This document shows positions 8,459 through 15,360 of a stretch of DNA of 64,000 bases, one piece after another. How positions within the stretch are numbered: the first letter of the stretch is position 1; every line of letters starts with the position of its first letter. Below the pieces are notes generated by a model. The model was given only the letters and a program-made list of their open reading frames with translations. It did no database searches and was not told the DNA's origin. The DNA is from RHLJ01 sp965247355 (GTDB lineage Bacteria > Bacteroidota > Rhodothermia > Balneolales > Balneolaceae): contig OZ252011.1 in NCBI GenBank assembly GCA_965247355.1, forward strand, positions 496,001 to 560,000, in the 5' to 3' direction. The translations under genes and the position numbers were made by a program.

Positions 8459-9043
8459 TTACCGCCAGAGATTCGCACGAATATTCTGTTCGGCTTTTTC
8501 TACCGTTTCATTGATTCTTTTTGCTCTGGTAGCTTCCCGTTTGGCACTCATAATCCAGTAAAGGATAATTTTCTTTGATGAAGGGGGGAAGGCTTCCCAG
8601 TGTTCAAAAGCGGTTGGATTATTATCGAAAGCTTCCTGAAGGTCATCAGGGACTACCAGATCATCTACATCATTAAGCGTATCCCAAGATCCGTTTTCCT
8701 TTGCAATACGGACCATCTCAAGTCCTGCCGGAGTCATCATGTCGGTTTTCATCAGCTTTTCGATTTTCTCTTTATTTATTTTACTCCAGATACTTTTGGA
8801 ATTACGCTGGGAGAAATATCGGTAGTAACTTTCATCATCCCGCTTTTTGGCTGTACTGTCTATCCAGCCGAAGCACAGGGCTTCATCCACAGAATCTGAC
8901 CAGGAAATAGAAGGTGTATCATTTCCTTTTTTGTAGAAAATCACCCATACTGATTGTTCGGCCTCATGATTCTTTTCCAACCAGTCGCGCCATGCTTTTT
9001 TTGATTCAGGATAAAAAGTTTTTACACCTTCGAATGTTTCCAT
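8459..9043 (-). CDS. YdeI/OmdA-family protein
   Basis: The protein has 194 residues. It matches the YdeI (bacteriocin-protection, OmdA-like) family: F-x-S/E-x-x-AWRDWLEKNH at the start, VWVIFYKKG, the signature SWSDSVDEALCFGWIDS, then YRYFSQRNSKSIWSKINKEK. A helical C-terminus ends in SAKREATRAKRI. Members are small cytoplasmic proteins, sometimes tied to peptide or stress tolerance, but with no firm biochemical role. It is divergent from the dioxygenase-like gene at 9101 and shows no clear functional tie to the cyanophycin genes. Confidence 0.85.
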   Translation of the reverse strand: METFEGVKTFYPESKKAWRDWLEKNHEAEQSVWVIFYKKGNDTPSISWSDSVDEALCFGWIDSTAKKRDDESYYRYFSQRNSKSIWSKINKEKIEKLMKTDMMTPAGLEMVRIAKENGSWDTLNDVDDLVVPDDLQEAFDNNPTAFEHWEAFPPSSKKIILYWIMSAKREATRAKRINETVEKAEQNIRANLWR

Positions 9044-9100
9044 AAATAATTTTGAAATGGAATCTCAGATTGATTGGTTATAAGTATTTCATCAACATTA

Positions 9101-10060
9101 ATGAAAAGGTTTATGGACTTCAAAGGAATAATTAAAGGCTTACACCACGTAACAGCAACCGTAAATGATGCCCAGGAAGATTACGATTTCTACACCAAGG
9201 TACTAGGACTGAGACTGGTCAAAGAAACGGTAAATTTCGATAACGAACAGGTTTATCATTTTTACTATGGGAATGAAATTGGAGCACCTTCAACTATTTT
9301 CACCACTTTTCCTTATAAAGATCAGGGAGTGCGAAAAGGAGTGATTGGACATGGTCAGGTATATCAGACTTCTTTCAATGTGCCGGACGGGGCTTTGGGT
9401 TTCTGGAAGAGAAGACTGAATGATCATGGAGTTGATACAGCTGAGGTTAGTCAGTTTGGTAAAACCATTCTGGAATTTGAAGATCCTTCGGGGTTAAGGC
9501 TGGATATTCGAGAAGATAGTTCTGACACCAGAGAACCCGTTTGGATTAAAGAAGAAATCGGAGCTGATTATGCTATTTATGGAATTCATAATGTTACTAT
9601 TCTTATTCCTGATGCAGCGACAACACTTCCATTTCTAACTGCATTTGGATACACCATCAAAGAAACAGAAGGAGACCTTACTTTGATGGAAGCAGGCGAA
9701 GGTGGCCCGGGAAATACGTTGATCGTGAAAGCTGATGAGAACTCAATTGAAGGTGTTAATGGATTAGGTACGGTACATCATGTCGCGCACCGTATAGAAA
9801 AGCTGGAAGATTCAATGAAGCTTAAAAAGCAGCTTGAAGATGAGTTTGGACTCAAAGTAACCGAAGTCAGAGACCGTAAATATTTCAAATCCATTTATTT
9901 CAGAATACCCGGGAATGTACTTTTTGAGGTTGCAACAGAAGGTCCCGGCTTTATGGTAGATGAATCAAAAGAGGAACTTGGAACAGCGCTTAAACTTCCC
10001 GAATGGCAGGAGCCAAACAGAGAGCGAATAGAAACTAATCTTCTGAAATACGACCGCTGA
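9101..10060 (+). CDS. Ring-cleaving dioxygenase-like protein (VOC family, MhqO type)
   Basis: About 319 residues are encoded. The frame opens with a TTG at 9074, but ATG 9101 or ATG 9113 (with AAAAGG in front) is more likely. Two glyoxalase/VOC modules are clear: GLHHVTATVNDAQEDYDFYTKVLGL at the N-terminus and YGIHNVTILIPD in the middle. GTVHHVAHRI and GNVLFEVATEGPGF supply the second His and the Glu expected as metal ligands together with the His of GLHHVT. Relatives are annotated as glyoxalase or hydroquinone-responsive ring-cleaving dioxygenases (MhqO/MhqA). The substrate here is unknown. No signal peptide, so cytoplasmic. Confidence 0.83.
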   Translation: MKRFMDFKGIIKGLHHVTATVNDAQEDYDFYTKVLGLRLVKETVNFDNEQVYHFYYGNEIGAPSTIFTTFPYKDQGVRKGVIGHGQVYQTSFNVPDGALGFWKRRLNDHGVDTAEVSQFGKTILEFEDPSGLRLDIREDSSDTREPVWIKEEIGADYAIYGIHNVTILIPDAATTLPFLTAFGYTIKETEGDLTLMEAGEGGPGNTLIVKADENSIEGVNGLGTVHHVAHRIEKLEDSMKLKKQLEDEFGLKVTEVRDRKYFKSIYFRIPGNVLFEVATEGPGFMVDESKEELGTALKLPEWQEPNRERIETNLLKYDR

Positions 10061-10143
10061 TTTATTCCTGAATAAATTCGTTAGTCTTGAAACTATGAAT
10101 TCAATATTTTGTAGGAGTTCAGGGAGAAAAAATAAATACAGAT

Positions 10144-11172
10144 ATGCGAATCACACACTCAAGATTTATTAAAACATTTCTACTCAGTATTTGCTCGATA
10201 TTTTTACTTACATCATGTGGTAAGGATAATGAGAACAAACGCTTTGATATGGACTTAATCGAAGCTAAAGCAGAAATGCCTGCAAAGGTACGATTGTTTT
10301 TTAAGGTTGATTTAGGAGAAGATCATCTATTTGAAACATTGGAGCCTGCAGATTTTGAAATCTATGAAGATGGTTCGCTGATTTCCCGATTGGAGTCGCA
10401 AGCTCAAATACAAAGAGAAGAAGGAGAATTTTTATTCGCCTCAATCCTATTGTTGGATCTGAGTGGGAGTGTACTTAATGATAGTGAGCTTCCTAATGTA
10501 AAAAGTGCTGCAAGCTCTTTTATTAGCTCAGTAATGCCTAATGAGAATAATGAGCTTTATGGATCAAAAGAAATGGCTATTTACTGGTTTGATGGTGAAG
10601 AGGATGTGCATCAGCTTATAGACTTTACAGCTGACCGGGATTCGCTTTCAATGAGTATCGATGCTATCAACGAAGGTATCAGTAACGACAACTCCACTAA
10701 CTTAAATGGGGCAGTGGTTCAGGGTCTTTCGATTATGAACTCAAAATTAACAGAGGCTCGTTTGGATCCTGATATATCTGCTGCTGGATCTTTGGTTATT
10801 TTCACAGATGGAACGGATCAGGCAAGTAGAGTTACTACCCGTGAAGCACAAAATGCTGTACGCGATGCCGGACAGGATAATGCAGTATTTACGATTGGAT
10901 TGGGAGATGAGATAGATGAAGATATCCTGAAAAGCTTTGGACGCAATGGTTTTGAACTTGCTGAAAATTCTTTCGACCTGAACTCTGTTTTTCTGGATGT
11001 TGCTCAAAAAGTTGAAAGCGAATCAAAATCTTTTTATGTATTGGAATATTGTACTCCAAAACGTTCTGGTGAACATACGATCGAGCTTAGAGCGAATTAC
11101 GAAAAACAATTCGGAAGCTTCAAAACTAAGTTTACCGCCGATGGATTCACCGGCGGTTGTACCATTCAGTAA
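10144..11172 (+). CDS. VWA-domain lipoprotein
   Basis: The protein has 342 residues. A lipoprotein signal ends LLTSC (Cys25). After a short beta segment (residues about 40-95) comes a von Willebrand factor A domain, about 97-300. Its MIDAS motif D105-L-S-G-S is followed by LNGAVVQGLSIM and VIFTDGTDQA, which provide the other metal-site residues. A 45-residue tail with a Cys pair (EYCTP...GGCT) completes it. VWA domains bind protein partners through a divalent metal; here it would face the periplasm or surface. The gene converges closely (12 bp) on the DinB-like gene. No partner is evident. Confidence 0.88.
   Translation: MRITHSRFIKTFLLSICSIFLLTSCGKDNENKRFDMDLIEAKAEMPAKVRLFFKVDLGEDHLFETLEPADFEIYEDGSLISRLESQAQIQREEGEFLFASILLLDLSGSVLNDSELPNVKSAASSFISSVMPNENNELYGSKEMAIYWFDGEEDVHQLIDFTADRDSLSMSIDAINEGISNDNSTNLNGAVVQGLSIMNSKLTEARLDPDISAAGSLVIFTDGTDQASRVTTREAQNAVRDAGQDNAVFTIGLGDEIDEDILKSFGRNGFELAENSFDLNSVFLDVAQKVESESKSFYVLEYCTPKRSGEHTIELRANYEKQFGSFKTKFTADGFTGGCTIQ
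11159..11169 (-). promoter_or_regulatory. Motif copy (CTGAATGGTAC) at the end of the VWA gene
   Basis: GTACCATTCAG on the plus strand is the reverse complement of CTGAATGGTAC found at 11893-11903 and, inverted, at 12830-12840. This copy overlaps the last codons of the VWA gene and may be chance. Confidence 0.2.
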
Positions 11173-11184
11173 ATAGCACTTCTA

Positions 11185-11772
11185 TTATTCTCTGAATTCC
11201 TCCAATATTTCCTGTATTTGAAATGTATGTCTGAGCACATGTCCGGAGGTTAATAATAATAACTGATAGGCATCTGCCTCTCCAAAAGGAGACGGTCCAA
11301 AATGAGTTCGGTAAGGTGCAGTTTTGTTATTAACCATTTGCACAAATTGAGTATCGAGTTTATTGAATTGTACTAAAAGATCTTCTTTTGAAATATTGCC
11401 TTCTCTTGGAGGGATTGGAGTAGGGAAAGTAGTACCTCTGTTGGTCATTTTAGAAAGTAAGTAACCATCCAAATGCCTCAGGTCTTTTTCTGTTTGTGCA
11501 TCAAGGTTAAGTGATTGTTGAACTCCACCCATTTGAGCAGGTATTGCTAATACAATATGTTCAAAACATTCTGCAGCAGACCAGCCACCATCAGCAGGGC
11601 GTTTCATCCAAAGTTCATCGGGGACTTTTTTTATTGTGGATAGCAATTCTGATTTATTTACTTCCCAGTTATTTAACAGAAAAATTCGTTCCTGTTCATT
11701 GATGGTGGATTGTTGAGCATTTACAAAGTTTGAGCACAGCAATATGGTTAGAATGAGAATAATTTTATTCAT
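11185..11772 (-). CDS. Exported DinB-superfamily protein
   Basis: The protein has 195 residues with a signal peptide (MNKIILILTILLCSNFVNA, cut before QQS). The mature part is a four-helix DinB/YfiT-like bundle: LLNNWEVNKSELLSTIKKVPDELW, DGGWSAAECFEHIVLA, and SGHVLRHTFQIQEIL. The His of CFEHI and the two His of GHVLRH are placed like the metal triad of this superfamily. Most DinB-like proteins are cytoplasmic thiol-transferases or hydrolases, so export is unusual though seen in Bacteroidota. Substrate unknown. The divergent neighbour is the LytTR regulator. Confidence 0.8.
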   Translation of the reverse strand: MNKIILILTILLCSNFVNAQQSTINEQERIFLLNNWEVNKSELLSTIKKVPDELWMKRPADGGWSAAECFEHIVLAIPAQMGGVQQSLNLDAQTEKDLRHLDGYLLSKMTNRGTTFPTPIPPREGNISKEDLLVQFNKLDTQFVQMVNNKTAPYRTHFGPSPFGEADAYQLLLLTSGHVLRHTFQIQEILEEFRE

Positions 11773-11866
11773 TACGATCTTATTTTGTGATTAATAGTAT
11801 TGATTCTGATTTAAAACACTGCTAAATGTAGAGAGGTACGTTTTTAAGAGATCAATCACAGTTCGT

Positions 11867-11912
11867 TTTAGACGGATGGTTTAAATAAATGCCTGAATGG
11901 TACTGGTTAATT
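11867..11912 (+). promoter_or_regulatory. Motif copy C in front of the LytTR gene
   Basis: TTTAGAC at 11867-11873, then CCTGAATGGTAC at 11892-11903 and CTGGTTAATT at 11903-11912, ending 13 bp before the regulator start codon. GGATGGT (11874) and GAATGGT (11895) form a direct repeat 21 bp apart, the two-turn spacing typical of LytTR-domain binding sites. The 12-mer CCTGAATGGTAC is repeated inverted just after the gene (12830-12841). Autoregulation is inferred. Confidence 0.4.
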
Positions 11913-11925
11913 AAAAGATGAGCTT

Positions 11926-12795
11926 ATGAATACACTAAGTCATGGTGCGACTTCAAATACTAAACAACCTCTGAAAAGCAGGGTTATTGATTTAAGCATT
12001 TTCAACTATTCATTGAAAACTGCTGCATTCAGGTATGGTGTTATATTTTTAATGGCATTAATTAATGCCCATATTCGGATTGGCTTACTTCCATTTCAGG
12101 AAAACTATGCCTTCCCTGCTCAATCAATTCTGTTCGGATTAATATTTGGATTAACAGTATGTACCAGTTCCTGGATCTTTTCTAATTATTTCAAAGAAAA
12201 ACTATTCAGGGATTCAATCATTGATTTCAGAAGTATCGTCTATTTCCTTTTTTATAACAGTCTGGTAGGGATAGCAGTTTTTACGGTACTTACTATGATA
12301 ATTGCAGGATTTCCAATACCCATTCTGTTTTATATCATTTATTCATTTATCACTCTTTCAATTATTATAATAGAGAATCTGCTTTTTCTCGTTTACGGAA
12401 TGGTAATTAGTAATTCGGAGCTTAGTAAAGAAGTAACCAGAATAGATAGAAAAGCAATTCTGGTTCCAACAGGTTCAAAAACTCATAAAATTGAAATTGA
12501 TGAAATAGCTTTTGTCGAATTAAGGAATGGAATCGTAGTTTTTAACTTGAATAATCAAAGGATAATTAATAGTCACTTCGATACGCTTGAGGAACTAGAG
12601 AAAGAATTACCGGACAAGATGTTTTACAGAGCAAACCGGCAGTTTATAATTCATCGTGATGCCATTCAGAATATCAAAAAAGATATTAACAGGAAATTAA
12701 AGGTCTTGGTAAGCTCTGAAAATCAGGAGAAAGAAATAACCGTTAGTCGATATAAAAGTAAAGAACTTCAAAATTGGTTAAGCGGAATCTTTTAA
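11926..12795 (+). CDS. Membrane-anchored LytTR-family transcriptional regulator
   Basis: The protein has 289 residues. Residues about 30-160 hold four hydrophobic helices (AAFRYGVIFLMALINAHI; ILFGLIFGLTVCTSSWIF; IVYFLFYNSLVGIAVFTVL; PILFYIIYSFITLSIIII). Residues about 180-285 form a LytTR DNA-binding domain: KAILVPTGSKTHKIEIDEIAFVE, then FYRANRQFIIHRDAIQNIKK and VSRYKSKELQNWL. There is no receiver domain and no histidine kinase next door, so a signal may be sensed directly at the membrane. Similar membrane-LytTR proteins are common in Bacteroidota. Conserved motifs on both sides of the gene suggest self-control. Confidence 0.88.
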   Translation: MNTLSHGATSNTKQPLKSRVIDLSIFNYSLKTAAFRYGVIFLMALINAHIRIGLLPFQENYAFPAQSILFGLIFGLTVCTSSWIFSNYFKEKLFRDSIIDFRSIVYFLFYNSLVGIAVFTVLTMIIAGFPIPILFYIIYSFITLSIIIIENLLFLVYGMVISNSELSKEVTRIDRKAILVPTGSKTHKIEIDEIAFVELRNGIVVFNLNNQRIINSHFDTLEELEKELPDKMFYRANRQFIIHRDAIQNIKKDINRKLKVLVSSENQEKEITVSRYKSKELQNWLSGIF

Positions 12796-12829
12796 GCTTC
12801 TCATTCCTGTTCCACTCAACTTCCAAAAT

Positions 12830-12847
12830 GTACCATTCAGGTTAATT
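12830..12847 (+). promoter_or_regulatory. Motif copy D after the LytTR gene
   Basis: GTACCATTCAGG (12830-12841) is the exact reverse complement of the 12-mer before the LytTR gene, and CAGGTTAATT (12838-12847) differs by one base from its CTGGTTAATT. It lies 86 bp upstream of the secreted protein at 12933, which may therefore be a target of the regulator. Confidence 0.35.
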
Positions 12848-12932
12848 CACATTTAAAAGCATAAAAAAAAAGCTATTGTGATCTGAACACCCGAACACGT
12901 CGCTCGGTAAATCATCACTAATATCTACAACA

Positions 12933-13658
12933 ATGAAACACTTTTCCTTTATAGGCCTTTTTTTTACTGCTCTGATTCTGAACTCAAACCCAGTAATTGG
13001 AAATGAAATAACATTGCCGGAATACCTTCCCCAAGACCTTGAAATAGAATTAGCACTAAGTGCAGGACCAATAGAAATTCGCAAGGAAGCATCAGTTATG
13101 ATCTTAACCGAAGAGGGTTACAAAACAGTGAAAGAAGGAAGTAATGGATTCCTGTGTCTTGTGGTTCGTGGTAATTCCCGTTTTCCCGATATCCTGGCTC
13201 CGATATGTTATGACAAACAAGGAGCTGAAACGATAGGTAAAGTTCATATCGAGTCTCAAAACTTAAGGAAGCAAGGCCTTGATGAAGCAGAAGTTCAACA
13301 ACGTATAGCAAATGGATTCAGACAAGGTTTATTTCCTACACCCCAACAATCAGGAATAATTTATATGCTTTCTCCGGTAGTATTTGTGCCCGACACGGAA
13401 GAGAGAGGAAAGATGATGACCTATATCCCACATTTCATGATGTATGCCCCGTATATGTCACCAGAGGATATTGGATTTGAAACCTCGGTGACAAGAACCA
13501 AAAAACACATGTTTAGCGGAATGCCTTTTATGAATGGAAATGGACCTCATAATTTACTGGTCATCCCGCTTGGTGAGAAAGAGAGGATGGAATTAGTGAA
13601 AGAACACAAAGAACTCATCAAAAAGATGAAAGAATATCTACCACTTGAGATCAGATGA
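12933..13658 (+). CDS. Secreted protein of unknown function
   Basis: The protein has 241 residues. A signal peptide (KHFSFIGLFFTALILNSNPVIG) is followed by a mature chain that I cannot place in a family. It contains VMILTEEGYKTVKEGSNGFLCLV, a single Cys pair (FLCLV and APICYD), and IESQNLRKQGLDEAEVQQRIANGFRQG, which looks helical. A Met/Pro-rich stretch (MMTYIPHFMMYAPYMSPEDIGF) and a charged C-terminal helix follow. It lies just after the LytTR regulator and is followed by a strong terminator, so it is probably a single transcription unit. Regulation by LytTR is only suggested by the motif at 12830-12847. Confidence 0.75.
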   Translation: MKHFSFIGLFFTALILNSNPVIGNEITLPEYLPQDLEIELALSAGPIEIRKEASVMILTEEGYKTVKEGSNGFLCLVVRGNSRFPDILAPICYDKQGAETIGKVHIESQNLRKQGLDEAEVQQRIANGFRQGLFPTPQQSGIIYMLSPVVFVPDTEERGKMMTYIPHFMMYAPYMSPEDIGFETSVTRTKKHMFSGMPFMNGNGPHNLLVIPLGEKERMELVKEHKELIKKMKEYLPLEIR

Positions 13659-13691
13659 TCTCAAAATGCGAAAAGTGATGTAAAAATCCGG

Positions 13692-13732
13692 AATAAGGCT
13701 CCCTGAAAAGAGCCTTATTTATTTTTTTAATT
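13692..13732. terminator. Bidirectional Rho-independent terminator
   Basis: AATAAGGCTC (13692-13701), loop CCTGAAAA, GAGCCTTATT (13710-13719), then a T-rich tail (TTTATTTTTTT). The stem is 10 bp and perfect. It serves the plus-strand gene ending at 13658 and overlaps the end of the convergent gene at 13727; an A-rich stretch on the other side lets it work in both directions. Confidence 0.88.
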
Positions 13733-14677
13733 GATGGAGTTATTTAAGGCTTCTTCAACAGATTGGCGGATAAACCTGGCAATATTATAGTGTGGAAGAA
13801 GAGTCTCTCCGGTCCATTTATAATGTAATCCTTCTAATCTTGATACATATTTCTTTTCAACGCCACCTTGAGACAGTAATAAAGGAATAACTATAGCGGT
13901 TCCTTTTTCATCAGCTTCTATAACATGCTGTCGGAATTCTTGCTTTGCTTTTTCATGAACAGCTTCATCCGCATCGTCTCTTACCGTTAAAGAAACTATA
14001 TCTTTGAAAGCGGCTCCATTTTTTTCCTGAAGAACTTTAATTTGCTCAGCCAGGCTATTACTGGTTTTAACCCACATATCGTTATCACTTTCACTATTTG
14101 GGCCATGAGCCACCAAAAACACGGTTTCTTTTGAAGGATTGACACTTAGTTTTTCAATCCGGTCCATCAAAATTTCAGCAACAAGAGGGTGATCGTCCAA
14201 AGGTTTGGTAAGAATAATATCCGCTTTGATGTTTAATGGTTGAAGATTCTCCGGCATCTTCATGGTCATTCGGTGATTTTCCATATCGTGGATCATCATT
14301 GGCATAGGTGCATCAGCAAGAGAATCTCGAATACCCAAAAGATATTCGTTCTGACGGATGATTGGGCTGTAGGATGAAACGAAAAGCTGCACAGCAACTA
14401 TAGTTTCAACCCCTTTATTTTCCAGTTTTTCAATAGCTGGCTGCATGTTCAGTGCGTTAGACATTCCCCATGCTATTTCAACTTGATAATCATCGTTGAG
14501 GGGAGAGGTAACTTCCATTATAGAATTATTCCATTCCTTATCCATACTACCATGAGCAAGAAGTAGCACTCCTATTTCAGGATATTTTGGAGGGTGTGAA
14601 GTTTGCTGTGCAAAAGAAGGAATTGAGAAAATTAAAAACAGGCTGAATAGAGCAGTTAAATAAGTAAAAGTTTTCAA
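13727..14677 (-). CDS. Exported CbiX/SirB-type chelatase-like protein
   Basis: The protein has 316 residues. It starts with TTG at 14677, because the signal peptide (FTYLTALFSLFLIFSIPSFA) begins there and the next Met is residue 45. Two CbiX-like halves follow: IGVLLLAH42GS with VQLFVSSYSPIIRQ, and VFLVAH191GP with a second half ending VIPLLLSQGGVEKKYVSRLEG. CbiX/SirB enzymes insert Co or Fe into sirohydrochlorin in the cytoplasm, using His residues in such LxAHGS motifs. An exported version is unexpected; it may bind or load metal into a tetrapyrrole in the periplasm, or be a metal carrier. No cobalamin genes are nearby. A perfect hairpin lies upstream (14702-14726). Confidence 0.8.
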   Translation of the reverse strand: MKTFTYLTALFSLFLIFSIPSFAQQTSHPPKYPEIGVLLLAHGSMDKEWNNSIMEVTSPLNDDYQVEIAWGMSNALNMQPAIEKLENKGVETIVAVQLFVSSYSPIIRQNEYLLGIRDSLADAPMPMMIHDMENHRMTMKMPENLQPLNIKADIILTKPLDDHPLVAEILMDRIEKLSVNPSKETVFLVAHGPNSESDNDMWVKTSNSLAEQIKVLQEKNGAAFKDIVSLTVRDDADEAVHEKAKQEFRQHVIEADEKGTAIVIPLLLSQGGVEKKYVSRLEGLHYKWTGETLLPHYNIARFIRQSVEEALNNSIN

Positions 14678-14701
14678 AGCAGAGTGAGAATCTTTGTTAT
14701 G

Positions 14702-14751
14702 TTAATTTAGACTGCATCTAAATTAAGAAGAAAAACAATGCAATGGTACTG
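14702..14751. promoter_or_regulatory. Hairpin and motif copy B upstream of the CbiX-like gene
   Basis: TTAATTTAGA (14702-14711), loop CTGCA, TCTAAATTAA (14717-14726) is a perfect 10-bp hairpin. It contains TTTAGACTGCAT (14706-14717) and is followed by TTAAGAAG (14723-14730), both shared with copy A at 1597-1618. AATGGTACTG at 14742-14751 is shared with the site before the LytTR gene. It lies 25 bp upstream of the TTG start at 14677. Confidence 0.4.
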
Positions 14752-14795
14752 TTAAATAGTTTTTTTTGGAATCTTTAGAAAAGAAAAGTGCTAAT

Positions 14796-15272
14796 TTATT
14801 TCAGTTGACTAGAATCAATTTCTTCTAAAACAGTGAAGCCCCAGAACCCAATTATGCCCGAATTAGGATCATCTGAGGTATTCTGAAACCATCTGTTTAA
14901 ATCATCTTCTATATACCCAGGCCAACCATCGTAGATTTCTATAGTAGTAAATACAAAACTTATGAACTCATCTACCCTCCAGCTCCAAGTTGTATTAGTA
15001 TTTAAATCAATATTTTGATAATCCTCAGTTCCATCTTGTGGAATAATTTTAGCCAGGATAATCTTATCGGATACATTATTTGGCTCAGAAATAATCTTTC
15101 TTGCCTGTTCTATCTGTAAAGAATCTTTTAATGCAATAATGAAGGATTCTCCTGTATCTGGTAGAGTTTCTCCGATCTTAAAAAAGGTGTACTCACTTAG
15201 ATCAGGATCACTGCTTGTCGTATCACATGAAACAGTTAATAGAAGAAAAGATAAAATTAAAGCGATCCGCAT
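14796..15272 (-). CDS. BP74-like lipoprotein
   Basis: The protein has 158 residues from ATG 15272 (a TTG two codons earlier is possible). The lipoprotein signal ends LTVSC (Cys16). The mature domain runs FIIALKDSLQIEQARKIIS, KIILAKIIPQ, TWSWRVDEFISFVFTTIEIYDGWPGYIEDDL. This order (a strand, an A-R helix, a Trp-Ser-Trp/His strand, then I-E-x-x-D-x-x-P-x-Y-I-E) resembles the N-terminal domain of BP74/calmodulin-binding proteins found as secreted domains in bacteria and eukaryotes. Family recognition is from pattern only. Function is unknown. Confidence 0.65.
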   Translation of the reverse strand: MRIALILSFLLLTVSCDTTSSDPDLSEYTFFKIGETLPDTGESFIIALKDSLQIEQARKIISEPNNVSDKIILAKIIPQDGTEDYQNIDLNTNTTWSWRVDEFISFVFTTIEIYDGWPGYIEDDLNRWFQNTSDDPNSGIIGFWGFTVLEEIDSSQLK

Positions 15273-15360
15273 ACTCAAGGAATTAATTTTAGATTTAATA
15301 CCTGATCGATTACGGTTTAAGTTTATATATATTTTACTGGATTTCCATTTTCACAAATTA

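Noticed and set aside
10061..10076. TTTATTC-CT-GAATAAA palindrome after the dioxygenase-like gene
   Set aside because: The two-base loop cannot form a normal hairpin and there is no T-run, so a terminator is not supported.
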